This document shows, piece after piece, positions 50,621 through 62,600 of a stretch of 64,000 nt of DNA. Source of the DNA: Archilochus colubris (Eukaryota > Chordata > Aves > Apodiformes > Trochilidae); the NCBI GenBank assembly GCA_023079485.1, contig CM041092.1, positions 9,871,127 through 9,935,126 of the forward strand, written 5' to 3'. Below the pieces are notes generated by a model that saw nothing but the letters and a program-made list of their open reading frames with translations, searched no databases and was not told the DNA's origin. How positions within the stretch are numbered: position 1 is the stretch's first letter; the number at the start of each line of letters is the position of its first letter. Both the position numbers and the translations under genes were made by a program.

Positions 50621-53600
50621 CCTCTTCCATGGGGTTGATAGGACCACCAACATACATCAGGGCTGTTGTGGGTATCATGGGTAGGATTTTATAGATTCAT
50701 GGAATGGTTTGGGTTGGAAGGAACCTCAAAGATCATCTAGTCACAACCCTTCCAGTAGACCAGGTTGCTCCTAGCTCCATCCAACCTGGCCTTGAACACT
50801 TCCAAGGAGGGGGCAACCACAACTCCCCTGGGCAACCTGTTCTGGTTTCTCACAACCCTCACAGCAAAGAATTTCTTCCTAAGTGAAGAATTCATCCTAG
50901 AACTATTTATAAGTGGTGATGATTCTGCTCCTTGATGTTATATATTTGCAGCTGTTGGTACTTAAAGTCTCAGGAATGGAACATGAACGGTTTCCTGATG
51001 TGGAACATATTTACTACCTGCCTGGGTTAGGGTATTATAGTAATACAAATAAGCCATTATGACTCTTAAAAGTACCAACTGTCCCTCTCTATTTGGACAG
51101 TCCTGTTTCTTTGGAGGAGGCTCTGCATGTTAAATCCACGTTTCAGGTGATAGGAAGGTGAGATCTACCTTATCTGTGTTTATCTGTGCGATTAGTCTGC
51201 CTTTCCAAACAGAATTATTGCAGAACTCACAAGCACTGTCTGCTCTGAGACGATTCCTGCTTTTTTTGATCCTGTTCCAGCTGTGGGCAGCAGCCATCAC
51301 TCCCTAAGCAGCTTAAGTGCCAAGGAAAGGATGTCCAGCCCCATCGCTGATCCTGCCTACAGTTCATCCACATCTGCTGGTGATGGGGAGCAGACTGTGC
51401 CCTCAGATGGTACACTGGCTGGTGGCTCCTACTCTGAAACCCCCAGGTCTCCAGGGCTGGATGAGCTGGTCCTGGTGAAGCAGAGAGGGATGGCCAACAC
51501 CTCCACCACCCATGGGGGCTTGGCAGTGGAGACACTCTTTGTACATTCTTCCAAGAGACCCACTTCTTCTTTCCAAAGCGATCTCACCAGTAAGTTAGTG
51601 TCTCCTAGTACAGCTGAGGGGAGGGGAGGAGGAGGGAGGGGGAAGTTCACATTGCTCTGCAAATATGTGTTGTCAACAAGGTTCTCATTCATTAGTGCAT
51701 GCCACAATTAGTGCAGGTGCACTCAGGGGGATGTTTTCATCAAAGGACTCAAAGCCAGACACTGCCTGGCTGGGGGATCAATCCAGAAGTGAAGCCATGA
51801 ACCCAGGCAGGGAAAGTCTCCTGCTTTGGTGGCCATATTATTTTTTTACAGCCTAACTGGTTTATTTTGGGTGATGATTTCAGAAGGGTTTCATGATGAC
51901 CTAGGTCAATTGTAGAATCAAACCATATTTTCAGTACCCTGTTTTTTATTTTCAGAGATTGCTGAACTTATCTGAACCTCCTGAAATCTGTATTATTAGA
52001 CTGGCTGCACCTTTTATGCTAAATAATCTAATTTTTTTTCCAGATGGATGTTCTACTCATTTAGGATTTCCTGACTGCAAAATTTTCAATCAATGAGTTC
52101 ATGATAAGCTGTAGATTAACAATGTAATTATTTCATCTATAATGTGATTATTATATCACAATGTAATCAATTCATTCTACAGTGGCTTGAAGTTCACTGT
52201 ATCTAAAAACAAACTGACTGAATATTCTTTAGTTGGGAATGGAGGATGAGAGGGAGGTGATGTAAGTTTTATAAATTAAGAGTGATTAAGAGAACAGATG
52301 GGTTTTCCTGATTAGTTTGCCACAAAATGTCGTAGAACAACAAGTGCTCAGTCCTGTTAGAAAAGCAATACTGGAAAAATATTGTTTTAGAAACTTACAT
52401 GTTTCATGGGAGCTTTGTGTCTGTCAGAGTTCACCATTTGAGAATGAATTAAGAAGTGCAGAATAATTAGATAACTGTGCTTGAATGGTACTTTAAATTG
52501 GTAGAAGAGCATGGGCCATTTCACAGACAAGAACATTTTATGTACTTGGCGAGTGATTTTAATATGACATCAAAATATTTTCATGTTACTCAGTCTTTGT
52601 AATACATTTTGTCCTTCTACTCCAGGCTTTTCAAGTAGCCATCAGCCAGTCAGTAGCAACGATGCTGAGAAAAGGACCTCAGTTTCTCATACTGATGGCA
52701 CATATATTTCAACCACATATACCAGAGGAGGAGAAAGGACTCTCCTGTCTATCTCAAATAGCAGCACCTCTGCTGACTCCTCGGAAAGTTCCACCTTTTT
52801 TTCCGAAATTTCCAACCCTTCTGATTCATTGAAGTCTTCTGTGGCACAGGACAGAAAGAGGAATATATCCAGGGATGGCAGTTTTGTTGAACCATCTACA
52901 GAGCCGTTGTTGGTGCACTCTTCCAAACTGTTGACTTCTGCGTCTGCAGGCAGCACACCCAATACAACTGTCTCCAACACCAACCCTGAGTTGTTGACCA
53001 CTGGCAGATCATCTCTATCTTCATCAGCATTTCCAGCCTCTTCCTCAGTGTCATCACTGCATCACTTGCTGTCAGCAACACCAACACCAACTTATTTGTT
53101 TACATCATCAGAGTCACCTGAGCCACTCTCATCCTCTGTGATGGCATCTTCACCCCCTCTGCAGGCTTTGTCATCCTCCTTGCCCACTTCCTCGTTGCGT
53201 TCCCCATCTTATTCGTTAGCATCCTTGCTGCCTCTGTTTTCGTCAACATCATCAGCCTCACAGTCCAATGACAGTGATCAACCAAGCACCTCTATAGCTA
53301 CGACTGTGGTCAGACAGGTTCCCTCCACAGCTGCTGTGGCTGGGAGCTCACCAAGAGGGACCAACAAGCACAGTGTCACACACCAGCCCCAAAACAGCAC
53401 CACCTTCACCTCTACCAGGTCTCCTTCTTCCACAGAGCCCATGGAGCAGCTTGGTGGACCCATTGTGTCCATGTCTGCTCCCATGACAGTGACAGAGACT
53501 GCCCCCCCCAGTGGCACCACTGCCCAACGGGGCAGCTTCGGGAAGGTAACGCTGTTGCCCACGACGTCTGGTGGTGCCCCGTGGGTTCAGCCAACAGATG

Positions 53601-56600
53601 CCCCCCTTAGCTCCTCACCAACAAACCACAGTGTCACTGTCCCTGTGGTGGCACTGACCACGGTGAACCCTTCTGTGCTGACAACACCAGCCAGTCGCTG
53701 GCCAACCCCAGGTGCTGCTAGTACCACAAAAGCCCACGTCACTCAAACGCCTGCTGTAACTAAGCACGGGTCTACCACTGGCGAAAGCACAGAAGCTGTG
53801 AATCCCACCACTGCAAGGCCTGGTAAAGAGGAAAACATCCCTGTTACAAATCCTTCTGAAGTCCCTCCAGCCAGCACTGTGAGCATTGCAACCACTTCAG
53901 CTGCTACCAAACCAACCACTGTTCCTCTGCCAAGTAGCACAACCGGGCTGAAGACAACGTCTCCAGCAACAGGTAGTGCATGGAATGGTGTTCATCAGTG
54001 GTGGGGCCAGGGACAAGGGGGCCAGGAATGCTTGGGTCCCATCTTAATGGTCTTGGAAGGGTTATGCATGTATGTATGACAAGTCTGTTGTTAGCAGGGT
54101 TTGATGATAAGAACTTGGTTGTATACATGCTGGTATTTTTAAGCTAAGGGTTTATTAGTCAAACTAAACTGCTGGTAAAGAGCATTGTGGTGACCATTTC
54201 TGATAGAAATATCAAACTGAAATTTGAGAATTTCAAGGAATTAAAGGTACTGCCCCTCGAGATAAGTGTAGGATATGCTTTATATTTGCAATAAGTCAAC
54301 AATATCGACTGGTACTGATCAATATCTATCTTGCTTACAAGAAAAGGCAGTTGGCCAGCACCTAGTATTTGTGTTGGAGTTTATTCTGTTATTACCACCA
54401 TATTTTCTCTGCACCTCACTAAGTCTCCAGCTGTTGCATTTTCTAGAAGGCTACGTACTGTAGACTAGCTGGGCTTGTTGTTACAATCAGTCATTTCCGT
54501 TGCCAAGCCCCTTATCTTCTCAAGTAAATACATTGACCCAAGTTTTATATGAGTGTAAATTCATTGTGTGTTTAAAGTTCAGGAGCCTCATGCCCATATA
54601 GGATATAGTGTGTGCTGGCTGCATTAATCTTAATGAAATGTTGGAAATAGTATATATTCCAGCCAATCATCAAGTATTTGAAGATTATTTCATAGGCTAA
54701 TTTGTTTTAATTATAGCTGTGGCTTCATGCACAAAAACTCACTGTGGGGGATGGATTATTTTTTTTAATAAAAAAATTAAGGTAACGCATCTTTTTTTTA
54801 CCAATTGATTCACACTTTCACCAAGTTACTATGTCCTCTAAATACTGAGTTTTGCTATTTATCAGAATGCAAAAGATTCTTCTGCTGCCATGGACGTGGT
54901 GCTGTGCATGTGCGCACTCACTCCACAAGAGAAGCAGTTGTCCTGGTCCCCAGTGTACAAAGCTCAAAATGGAGGATGGCAAAGTGAAAGCCAACATTTC
55001 AAAATACTCCCACTCATTTCTGGCTGCTTAGACCAGAGACACCAAATCTCCTCCTTGCTGATGTTGAGGTAGCCATGCCAGGCTAGTGGAGACACACTGC
55101 ATCAAGTGATGTGTCATGATGCTGTGGCTGGCTTGGGACCATCTGATCTGCAGGGCTTGTGTGATGCTGCAGGCATTGTGGTGCTATCAGAGCTACTCAT
55201 GTGGGTCTTGTGCTTTTTGCTTTAACCACAAATGCTCATCAGCAGCCACTAAATAGGTGCAAGTGGTGCATAAGCTGTCTTGCTTGTCTTGTTAGTGCCT
55301 TGTCACCAACAAGTCCACAGTGCTGCCTGTGGGCTGCCCTTGCATGGGGTATGATGTGCATTTGTGCTCATGTGAGTGATAAGCACAGCCAGAGGGGCAT
55401 TTTTGACCAAGATGGTTTTTTGCAAAGGGAGACTGTGGATTTCTTGGAATCTGTGGATTCTATGGAATCCGCAGTCGAATTGGCTAATCTATGAAGCGTG
55501 AGAGTCTATAAACATTAATCCCCTAATACTCTGTATTTCAGATTTGATGTCTGTTCCCTAAGCACTTGCTTACCCTGTGGAAAGTGCATTACGTGGGGTA
55601 GCATGGGCAGGTATCAGTGCTGTGTCTGTACCCAGCTTGGCACAGAGGTGCCAGCAGCCAGGGCTACCTCCACCATTACTGGGTGGACTACAGGCTGCAT
55701 CAGTGTTTAAGCACTATCTTTGGATCATGGAAACAGGGCTTGGATGCAAAGGACAAGACTTGGGTGAAGGAACCTGTGCCTCCATGTCTACCTCAGGCTG
55801 TCAAGGTCCCTTCTTCAGTCTGTCCATCCATACCTGTGGCCTTGTTTGTCTTTGAAAAGCACCCTGGGACCTGCAGGTGACCAGTGCTGTAGACAAGCTG
55901 GATGTTCATATTAACATCAACACTGGGTCCCCAGGGATTTTGAATGAATAGTGAAGAGAAAGTTTCTATTTATTCTTTCAGCTCCAACAGAATAATTAAG
56001 AACAGGATGAGCAGTGCAAATGATGCACTGAAGACTTTTTTTAGCTCAACAGTTTATGGTTGTTGTGATGCTCTAATCATAGCCCGGGTTTTTTTTGTTG
56101 TTGTTGTTTGGTTTGTAATTTTTTTTCTGCTTTTGTAGAAGTGGATAAATGTCTTTCCAACCCTTGTCCTGCACTGGCCACCTGCAACAACACGCATGGC
56201 TCCTATATCTGTCAGTGTCCTCTTGGATATGAGCTGGAAAAAGGAAAGTGCAATTTAGGTAAGAAAACAGAAGTGAAAAACCAGGGGAGAAAAAGATGGA
56301 AATAATTATCTGTAATCTTCTAAAATAAATTAACCTAGGCTCAGACTAGTTCAGGAGCTTAATGTTCCTCCCAACCACTGCTTTTAACAAGAGCCTTGCA
56401 CTGTTTATACAAGTGCAGTGCCTAATGCCTGTCATGTTGGGGTGCCTTGGGGAGCAGGCACAGGGATAGCTGAGGGGTTCTGAAAAACACAGTAACAGAG
56501 TGGGCAGCTCAGGCTTGTTAGTGAGGACAGATGTTCCCCTTCTGTTCCTAGTGTGTTTTACAACCCCTAAAAAGCCTTCAGCAGCTTATCTGTAGCTCCC

Positions 56601-59600
56601 AGCCCCACAAAGTCAGGCAATAGGATTTGGCTTGGGAGAAGTGAGTGGGGCTGCTGTGTAACCTGGCCTCAGAGGGACCAGCCGTGTGCAGAAAATTAAG
56701 CAGCCATGAAAGTCTTTGCAGGATCAAGATCTTGTTTCATACCTTTAGCAATTTTTCATTGCAGCAATTATTACCTGGAACTCAGGTTCTGACCCCCTCC
56801 TTTCTATCAGAAGACTCCCAGTCTCAAGGATTTACAATGTCCCATTGTAAAGGGGAAGTTCTTTTGCTAGAGTTTCTTCTGAGCCTTAATCAGTGAGGAT
56901 TAGAGGCATGGAAATTTTGCTAAGGAAACATGGGTGAGGTCCCTGGAGGGTGTTTTGAAACATTTCAAGTTGGAATGTGTCAGCTTCTAATTTAGAGGGT
57001 TATTTTGATTGTGCCTTGAACATGAGCAAATTATATAAATTCTGTGAAGGTGATTCTCATGTTTACCTGCTGTCATTACAATAGAGCTGTCTGATATAGA
57101 ACTTGTGGTGAAGATAGGCTCAGTGGATGGGAAAAAATGGCAAAGAATTGGAGGCTTTGTAATGTAATCTGCAACTATATTTGTTTTTCTGGTGGAACAC
57201 AAAACTGGATCTCTGAGTTCTCATTTCCACTGAGTATCTCATGACACTTAATACAAGATTTAGGGATATTATCTCTCCAAGTCTGGACAACTCTGATTAT
57301 TGCATTCTACTGCCATGAATCAAATATGAATCTAAGCATGGAAAAATGCATCTTTTGAACCTTTTTTCAAATGTCATTGCTTGTTCTGTCCAACAATTTG
57401 AAAAATGAAAATGCCCTTTTTACAGTGCTTTATTTTGACTCACTGATTGACTTTCCTTCCATTGCAGGGAGGCATAACAGATTTGATGCATTTACCCCAA
57501 GCTATTATAAATAGCCTTAGTACCTGAAACTGTCTTGTTACTAAATTTATCCATCTCTCTCTGTGTTCTGGGGTCCTTTTAAATTAGTCTGTGTTTCTAT
57601 TTGAAACGTATGACCACTCCAGTGAATTACAGCTACTCAGCAGCACTGAGCTCTGGAATTTGACTGGGGCTGTGGGAACATTGCAGCAACCCTTGGGAAA
57701 AATCCCAAGGCTGGGACCTTGCTTTACTGGGACAGTGTCTCTCAGACATGATGAGGTTTCTGTCCTCTATATGAAGGGGTTTCCCATGCAGATGGTCTCA
57801 GGTGTGAGGCAGATGAAACTGCAGCCCCAGATGGCACAGAGATGTGTGTTCTGACTAACTTCTCATATTCTCTTTCTTCAGTGAGAATATTTATTGGCCA
57901 GGTGCCCCTGAAACTTAATGTTACCCATGGGAAGTACACGGATCTCCTCCACATTGAGAGTGAAATCCTAGCAATGGTGAGTGTCATTGCTGAGACTTTG
58001 GCAATGCTGATGGGCCAGGTCCCCTTTGCTCGTCCTGTGGTTGTTGTGAGATGCCAGATGACTCTCTACTGGGGATTTAGCCTTTTAAATCGCTAAACCA
58101 CCCTGGTCTAGCAAAACTGGGACTCATGTGCTTTTACATTCTATCAGACTTCTCTTCCCTGCCCAGGCTGTCAAGGCTCCTCTGGGGCCTAAGACAGCAC
58201 ATCTGCCCAGAAAATCCTGCAGTCCTTTTGTGGGGAAGTGAGACTGGGCTCACACTTCTCTAACCTCCATCCTTTTGTAGCTTCTTATGGCTGCACTGCC
58301 TTTTCCAGACCTCAAGAGAGCTTTAGTGAGCTTGCAATGTCAAATTTTAAAATAGTAACTCTGGCCTTGATCATTCATCAATAAATCCCACAGGTGCTGG
58401 GGCTGGTTGGACTGCAGCAGGTCCTTGGACTTGCTCTGAGCCAGGCCCTATGGAATGCAGGACAGCAGCAGCACCTACCCAAATCTATCTCCTCTTGGTG
58501 GAGTTTCCCAGCTGTGCTGTCACAATCACATGGCCCTTGGTCAGTGTTGTGTGAGCAGATGGCTTCCTCATCTGCTTTGCCATCAGCTGTTCCACAAAGA
58601 CCCCTGGGTAGTGGGGGGATACATCTGTGTGTAGGTACAGCTGGGTATAGTGCATCTCTGTGCATTTTTTTAGCCAGATCATTGCGTGCATGAATTTGTC
58701 CTGATAGCAGTTCCTGGGCTGCCTGCAGTTCATCCCAGCTCTTTTTGGAGTCAGTGATTTGGAGATGCTGCCAATGGAGAGAGGATCTGGGAGGAGTCAC
58801 CTTGCCCTGCCTGCGTGGCTTGTGCTTGGGATGGAGCACACACAGTGGCACGGATCTAGGGGGACGGGTGCTCCTGGGAAGACATGCAGTCTCCAAGGAC
58901 ACCACTTTGACCTTGGCCTCTCATGGGGCTCTCTGCTTGTGAGCTTCTGGCTTGTCCTTGGCCTTTGTGGTCGTTGCAGAGTAGGGCCCCAAGCAAATGC
59001 TCATGTCAAAATCTCCAGGTCTTTGTTCCTGTCCAAGACTGTGCAATGGTGACTTCAGTTGTCTCTTGCTGGCAGCAGGACGGTGCATCTTTCTTATTGA
59101 GCAGATGAACTGCTGGGATGCTAAGAGCACCCTTGGCCTCAGCAGGCAGCTCTGTTAAATGCAGGGGATGGCACTGGTGACCCAGGAGGGCTACCCCATG
59201 TTGTGTCCTGTCAGGCTGCCTCCCTCCATCATCCCCCAGGGCACTAAAAGCTTATCTCTCCTTCCTTGCAGCTCAATGCATCACTGTCGGGCTTGCCAGG
59301 GTATCACCACTCCACAGTTAAGGCGAGCAGGTAAGGCTAAGGCTACCAGGGGAAGAATGAGAAACTCAAACACTTGGGATGTTCAACTTGAGATCCATGA
59401 TATCCATTCTGTGTCGATGCTGGGCTTGATGCAACCCAGCACAGAGGCTCTGGGATACTGGGGAATGCCTCACCACCCTGCTCAGCTCACCTGGAGCCGT
59501 TCTTGGGGCCTGAGCTCCTGGGACTGGACTTATAAACTGCCCAGGAGGAATCTGTGGCTAGTTTTTAAGTGAGCTACCAGCACCCCTTCCAGCTGCACAT

Positions 59601-62600
59601 TTACCTCTGCGTGCCCTGTTCTTAATGTCTGTTACAATGCATGACTGTCTCAGTATGTTTGTATGTGTTGTGTCTGTGATAAACATCACTTGCATTAATG
59701 AAAATCCTCTATATAAAGTGATAATGTTGACATTAGACTGACCCATGGTACTCAGGGCTGTCTTTTGTTTTGTTTTGTTTTCTGTTAGGGAGGCAAATTT
59801 TGTGCATGTTTCAGTGCAATCCACATTCTCTTTAGCATCCAATGTGACTTTCTACGATGTTGTCAGCAGTGTGAAAAGCTACATTCGAGCCTGCAAAGCC
59901 CCCACCGATGCCTGCCAGTTCATCTCCAGCCTCAAACCACTCCACAGAGGTAAATACCTTCTGGAGGAGGAACTGTGATGGGAAGGGAAAGGGATATTTT
60001 ATTTAAGTTCTTTTATAACAGGGGCAAGAAAGATTTTGGCATTTGAAAAACCCCCTCGGAACCTTATTTTTTTAAAAAAAGTCTTATTTGAGTGGGAGTT
60101 GTCTTAGCAGCCCCGCAGCTCAAAAGGGATGCAGATAGTGAGCCTTATCTTCACCACATGTGTGAGAAATCTGCCTCTGTGAAAATGTGGCACAGCTCAG
60201 GATTAGAGGAACTGTAGGGCAGCCTTTCATCTCCAGGATGTGACACCAGTCCCTGGCCAGATCAAAAAAATCATAAGCCTCATTTTGCTCGTGTGGGCTG
60301 GAGCTGGGGAAACGACATGAAAACCTAGAGAAACCCACCCTCTGTCAAGTTGATTCCAGCTATTGGAGGCTACATGGAGAAAAATAGTTCCCATTCCCAT
60401 TGCTGTGGGCTGGGAAAATGATTTGCAGCTTAGAGCTAAAGGGGAGCATCACATCAGTGTTTTGAAGGACCTTCTCCAAGGGGACCCTATGTGTGTTGGT
60501 GGCCCTGGGCCCTGCACCTCCTGTTCCTCACTTTCTGAGGTAGGGATAGAGGAGATTTAGCTGTGAGGGGTATTGGTGGCATGCAGGGAGTGAGCACCCT
60601 TAAAAGATGAACTGCAAGGGGCTCTGGAGTTCAAGGCTTCAAGGTCTGAAGGCTTTGAGGATGAAGGGTGGCAGCGTTTAGCTTGGGTCTAGTGGGGAAG
60701 CCCTTGGATCATTTTTGGGAAAGTAAAGAGGAATATGAGAAATGTAGTTATTTTAGAATTTTAGTTAAAATTATAGGAACTGGTTGAAAGGAAGGAGTCA
60801 GAGAGTTGTAGTCAATGGGACAGAATCTGGTTGGAGGTGTGTGACTAGTGGAGTCCCTCAGGGGTCGGTACTGGGTCCGGTGTTGTTCAATATCTTCATC
60901 AACGACTTGGATGAGGGTATAGAATGTACCCTCAGCAAGTTTGCTGATGACACTAAGCTGGGAGGAGTGGCTGACACACCGGAAGGCCGTGCTGCCATTC
61001 AGAGAGACTTAGACAGGCTGGAGAGTTGGGCAGAGAGAAACATGATGAAGTTCAACAAGGGGAAGTGTAGAGTTTTGCATTTGGGGAAGAACAACACAAT
61101 GTCCCAGTATAGGTTGGGGGCTGACCTGCTGGAGAGCAGTGGAGGTGAAAGAGACCTGGGGGTCCTGGTAGACAAGAGGATGACCATGAGCCAGCAATGT
61201 GCCCTTGTGGCCAAGAGGCCAATGGCATCCTGGGGTGCATTAGAAAGGGGGTGGTTAGTAGGTCAAGAGAGGTTCTCCTCCCCCTCTATTCTGCATTGGT
61301 GAGGCCGCACCTGGAGTATTGTGTCCAGTTCTGGGCCCCTCAGTTCAAGAAGGACAGGGAAGTGCTTGAAGGAGTCCAGCGCAGAGCTACTAAGATGATT
61401 AAGGGAGTGGAACATCTCCCTTATGAGGAAAGGCTGAGGGAGCTGGGTCTCTTTAGTTTGGAGAAAAGGAGACTGAGGGGTGACCTCATCAATGTTTTCA
61501 AATATGTAAGGAGTGAGTGTCAGGGAGATGGAGTTAGGCTTTTCTCAGTGGTGACCAGTGATAGGACAAGGAGTAATGGGTGTAAATTGGAGCACAGGAG
61601 GTTCAAGTTGAATATTCGAAAAATTTTTTTTACTGTAAGGGTGACAGAGCCCTGGAACAGGCTGCCCAGGGGGGTCGTGGAGTCTCCTTCACTGGAGACA
61701 TTCAAAACCCGCTTGGACACGTTCCTGCACGATGTACTCTAGGTGGCCCTGCTCTGGCAGGGGGGGTTGGACTAGATGATCTTTCGAGGTCCCTTCTAAC
61801 CCCTAGGATTCTATGATTCTATGATTCTATGATATAGTCTTAGTAGTTAATTTAGAAGTATATTTATTATACTTAGAATTTTAGTTGTTGTTTATTATGA
61901 GATTTTTTTTTTAAAGGTGCACTCCACAATGGATTAAATTGAATTTCTGTGGTAAACCCACTCAGATTATATCTAGCCACTACCCTCTGTTACAGTGCTT
62001 CTGGTAAAGTCTATTTCTAATTGGAAATAAGCAGAATGAGAAACAAAGTGTGTTCTTGTGTGAGTAGTTAAAACAAAAGGTGTCAGATGAAAAAGGAAAA
62101 AAGAGATGGTGGAACTAGCAGACTAGCAGGGAGAGGTTTATAAAAGGTGAGCGCCAAATAAGTGACATGTTTTCCAGAAAATTTTATTTCATATGATTAT
62201 CTTTTCATTTGTTCATTCCATTTAGATCTCCTAGTAAAAAACAAATGTAAATTCAGTGACAATGTTTCCATCATTTACCCACAGTTTTGCTGAATTCTCA
62301 TGGTAACAATTCTGACTTTCTGAAGTAAAACACTGCTTCAAAGTAGTGTAAATGAAAGGACAAGTCCTTTTTTGAAAAACAGAAAAAATCCAGCGCTTAA
62401 TATTGAAATGGAAAAAAAATGCTTAGGGTTAAGCAAAATGTTTTGCTTGATATAAACTTAAAAAACCAATTTGTTGAACTATCTCAGAAAATTAATGCGT
62501 TTCAGCTTCAGCCAAACCAGATTTTTCTTTTTCATTTCTCCTTCTGCCTCCAAGCTGAAACATTTATTATTCACCACCTCAATTTGCCTGTACGAATGAC

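Larger units (their letters stand above)
50539..51280 (+). other. HEG1: HEG1 intron 11 with CT repeat and CR1
   Basis: An 0.7 kb intron containing the CT microsatellite at 50586-50618 and an antisense CR1 fragment at 50691-50890. It ends CCTGTTCCAG. Confidence 0.75.

Noticed and set aside
58378..58905. Minus-strand open frame of 175 codons in HEG1 intron 15
   Set aside because: There is no recognisable domain, splice-site support or homology known to me, and it sits in an intron of a well-supported gene.
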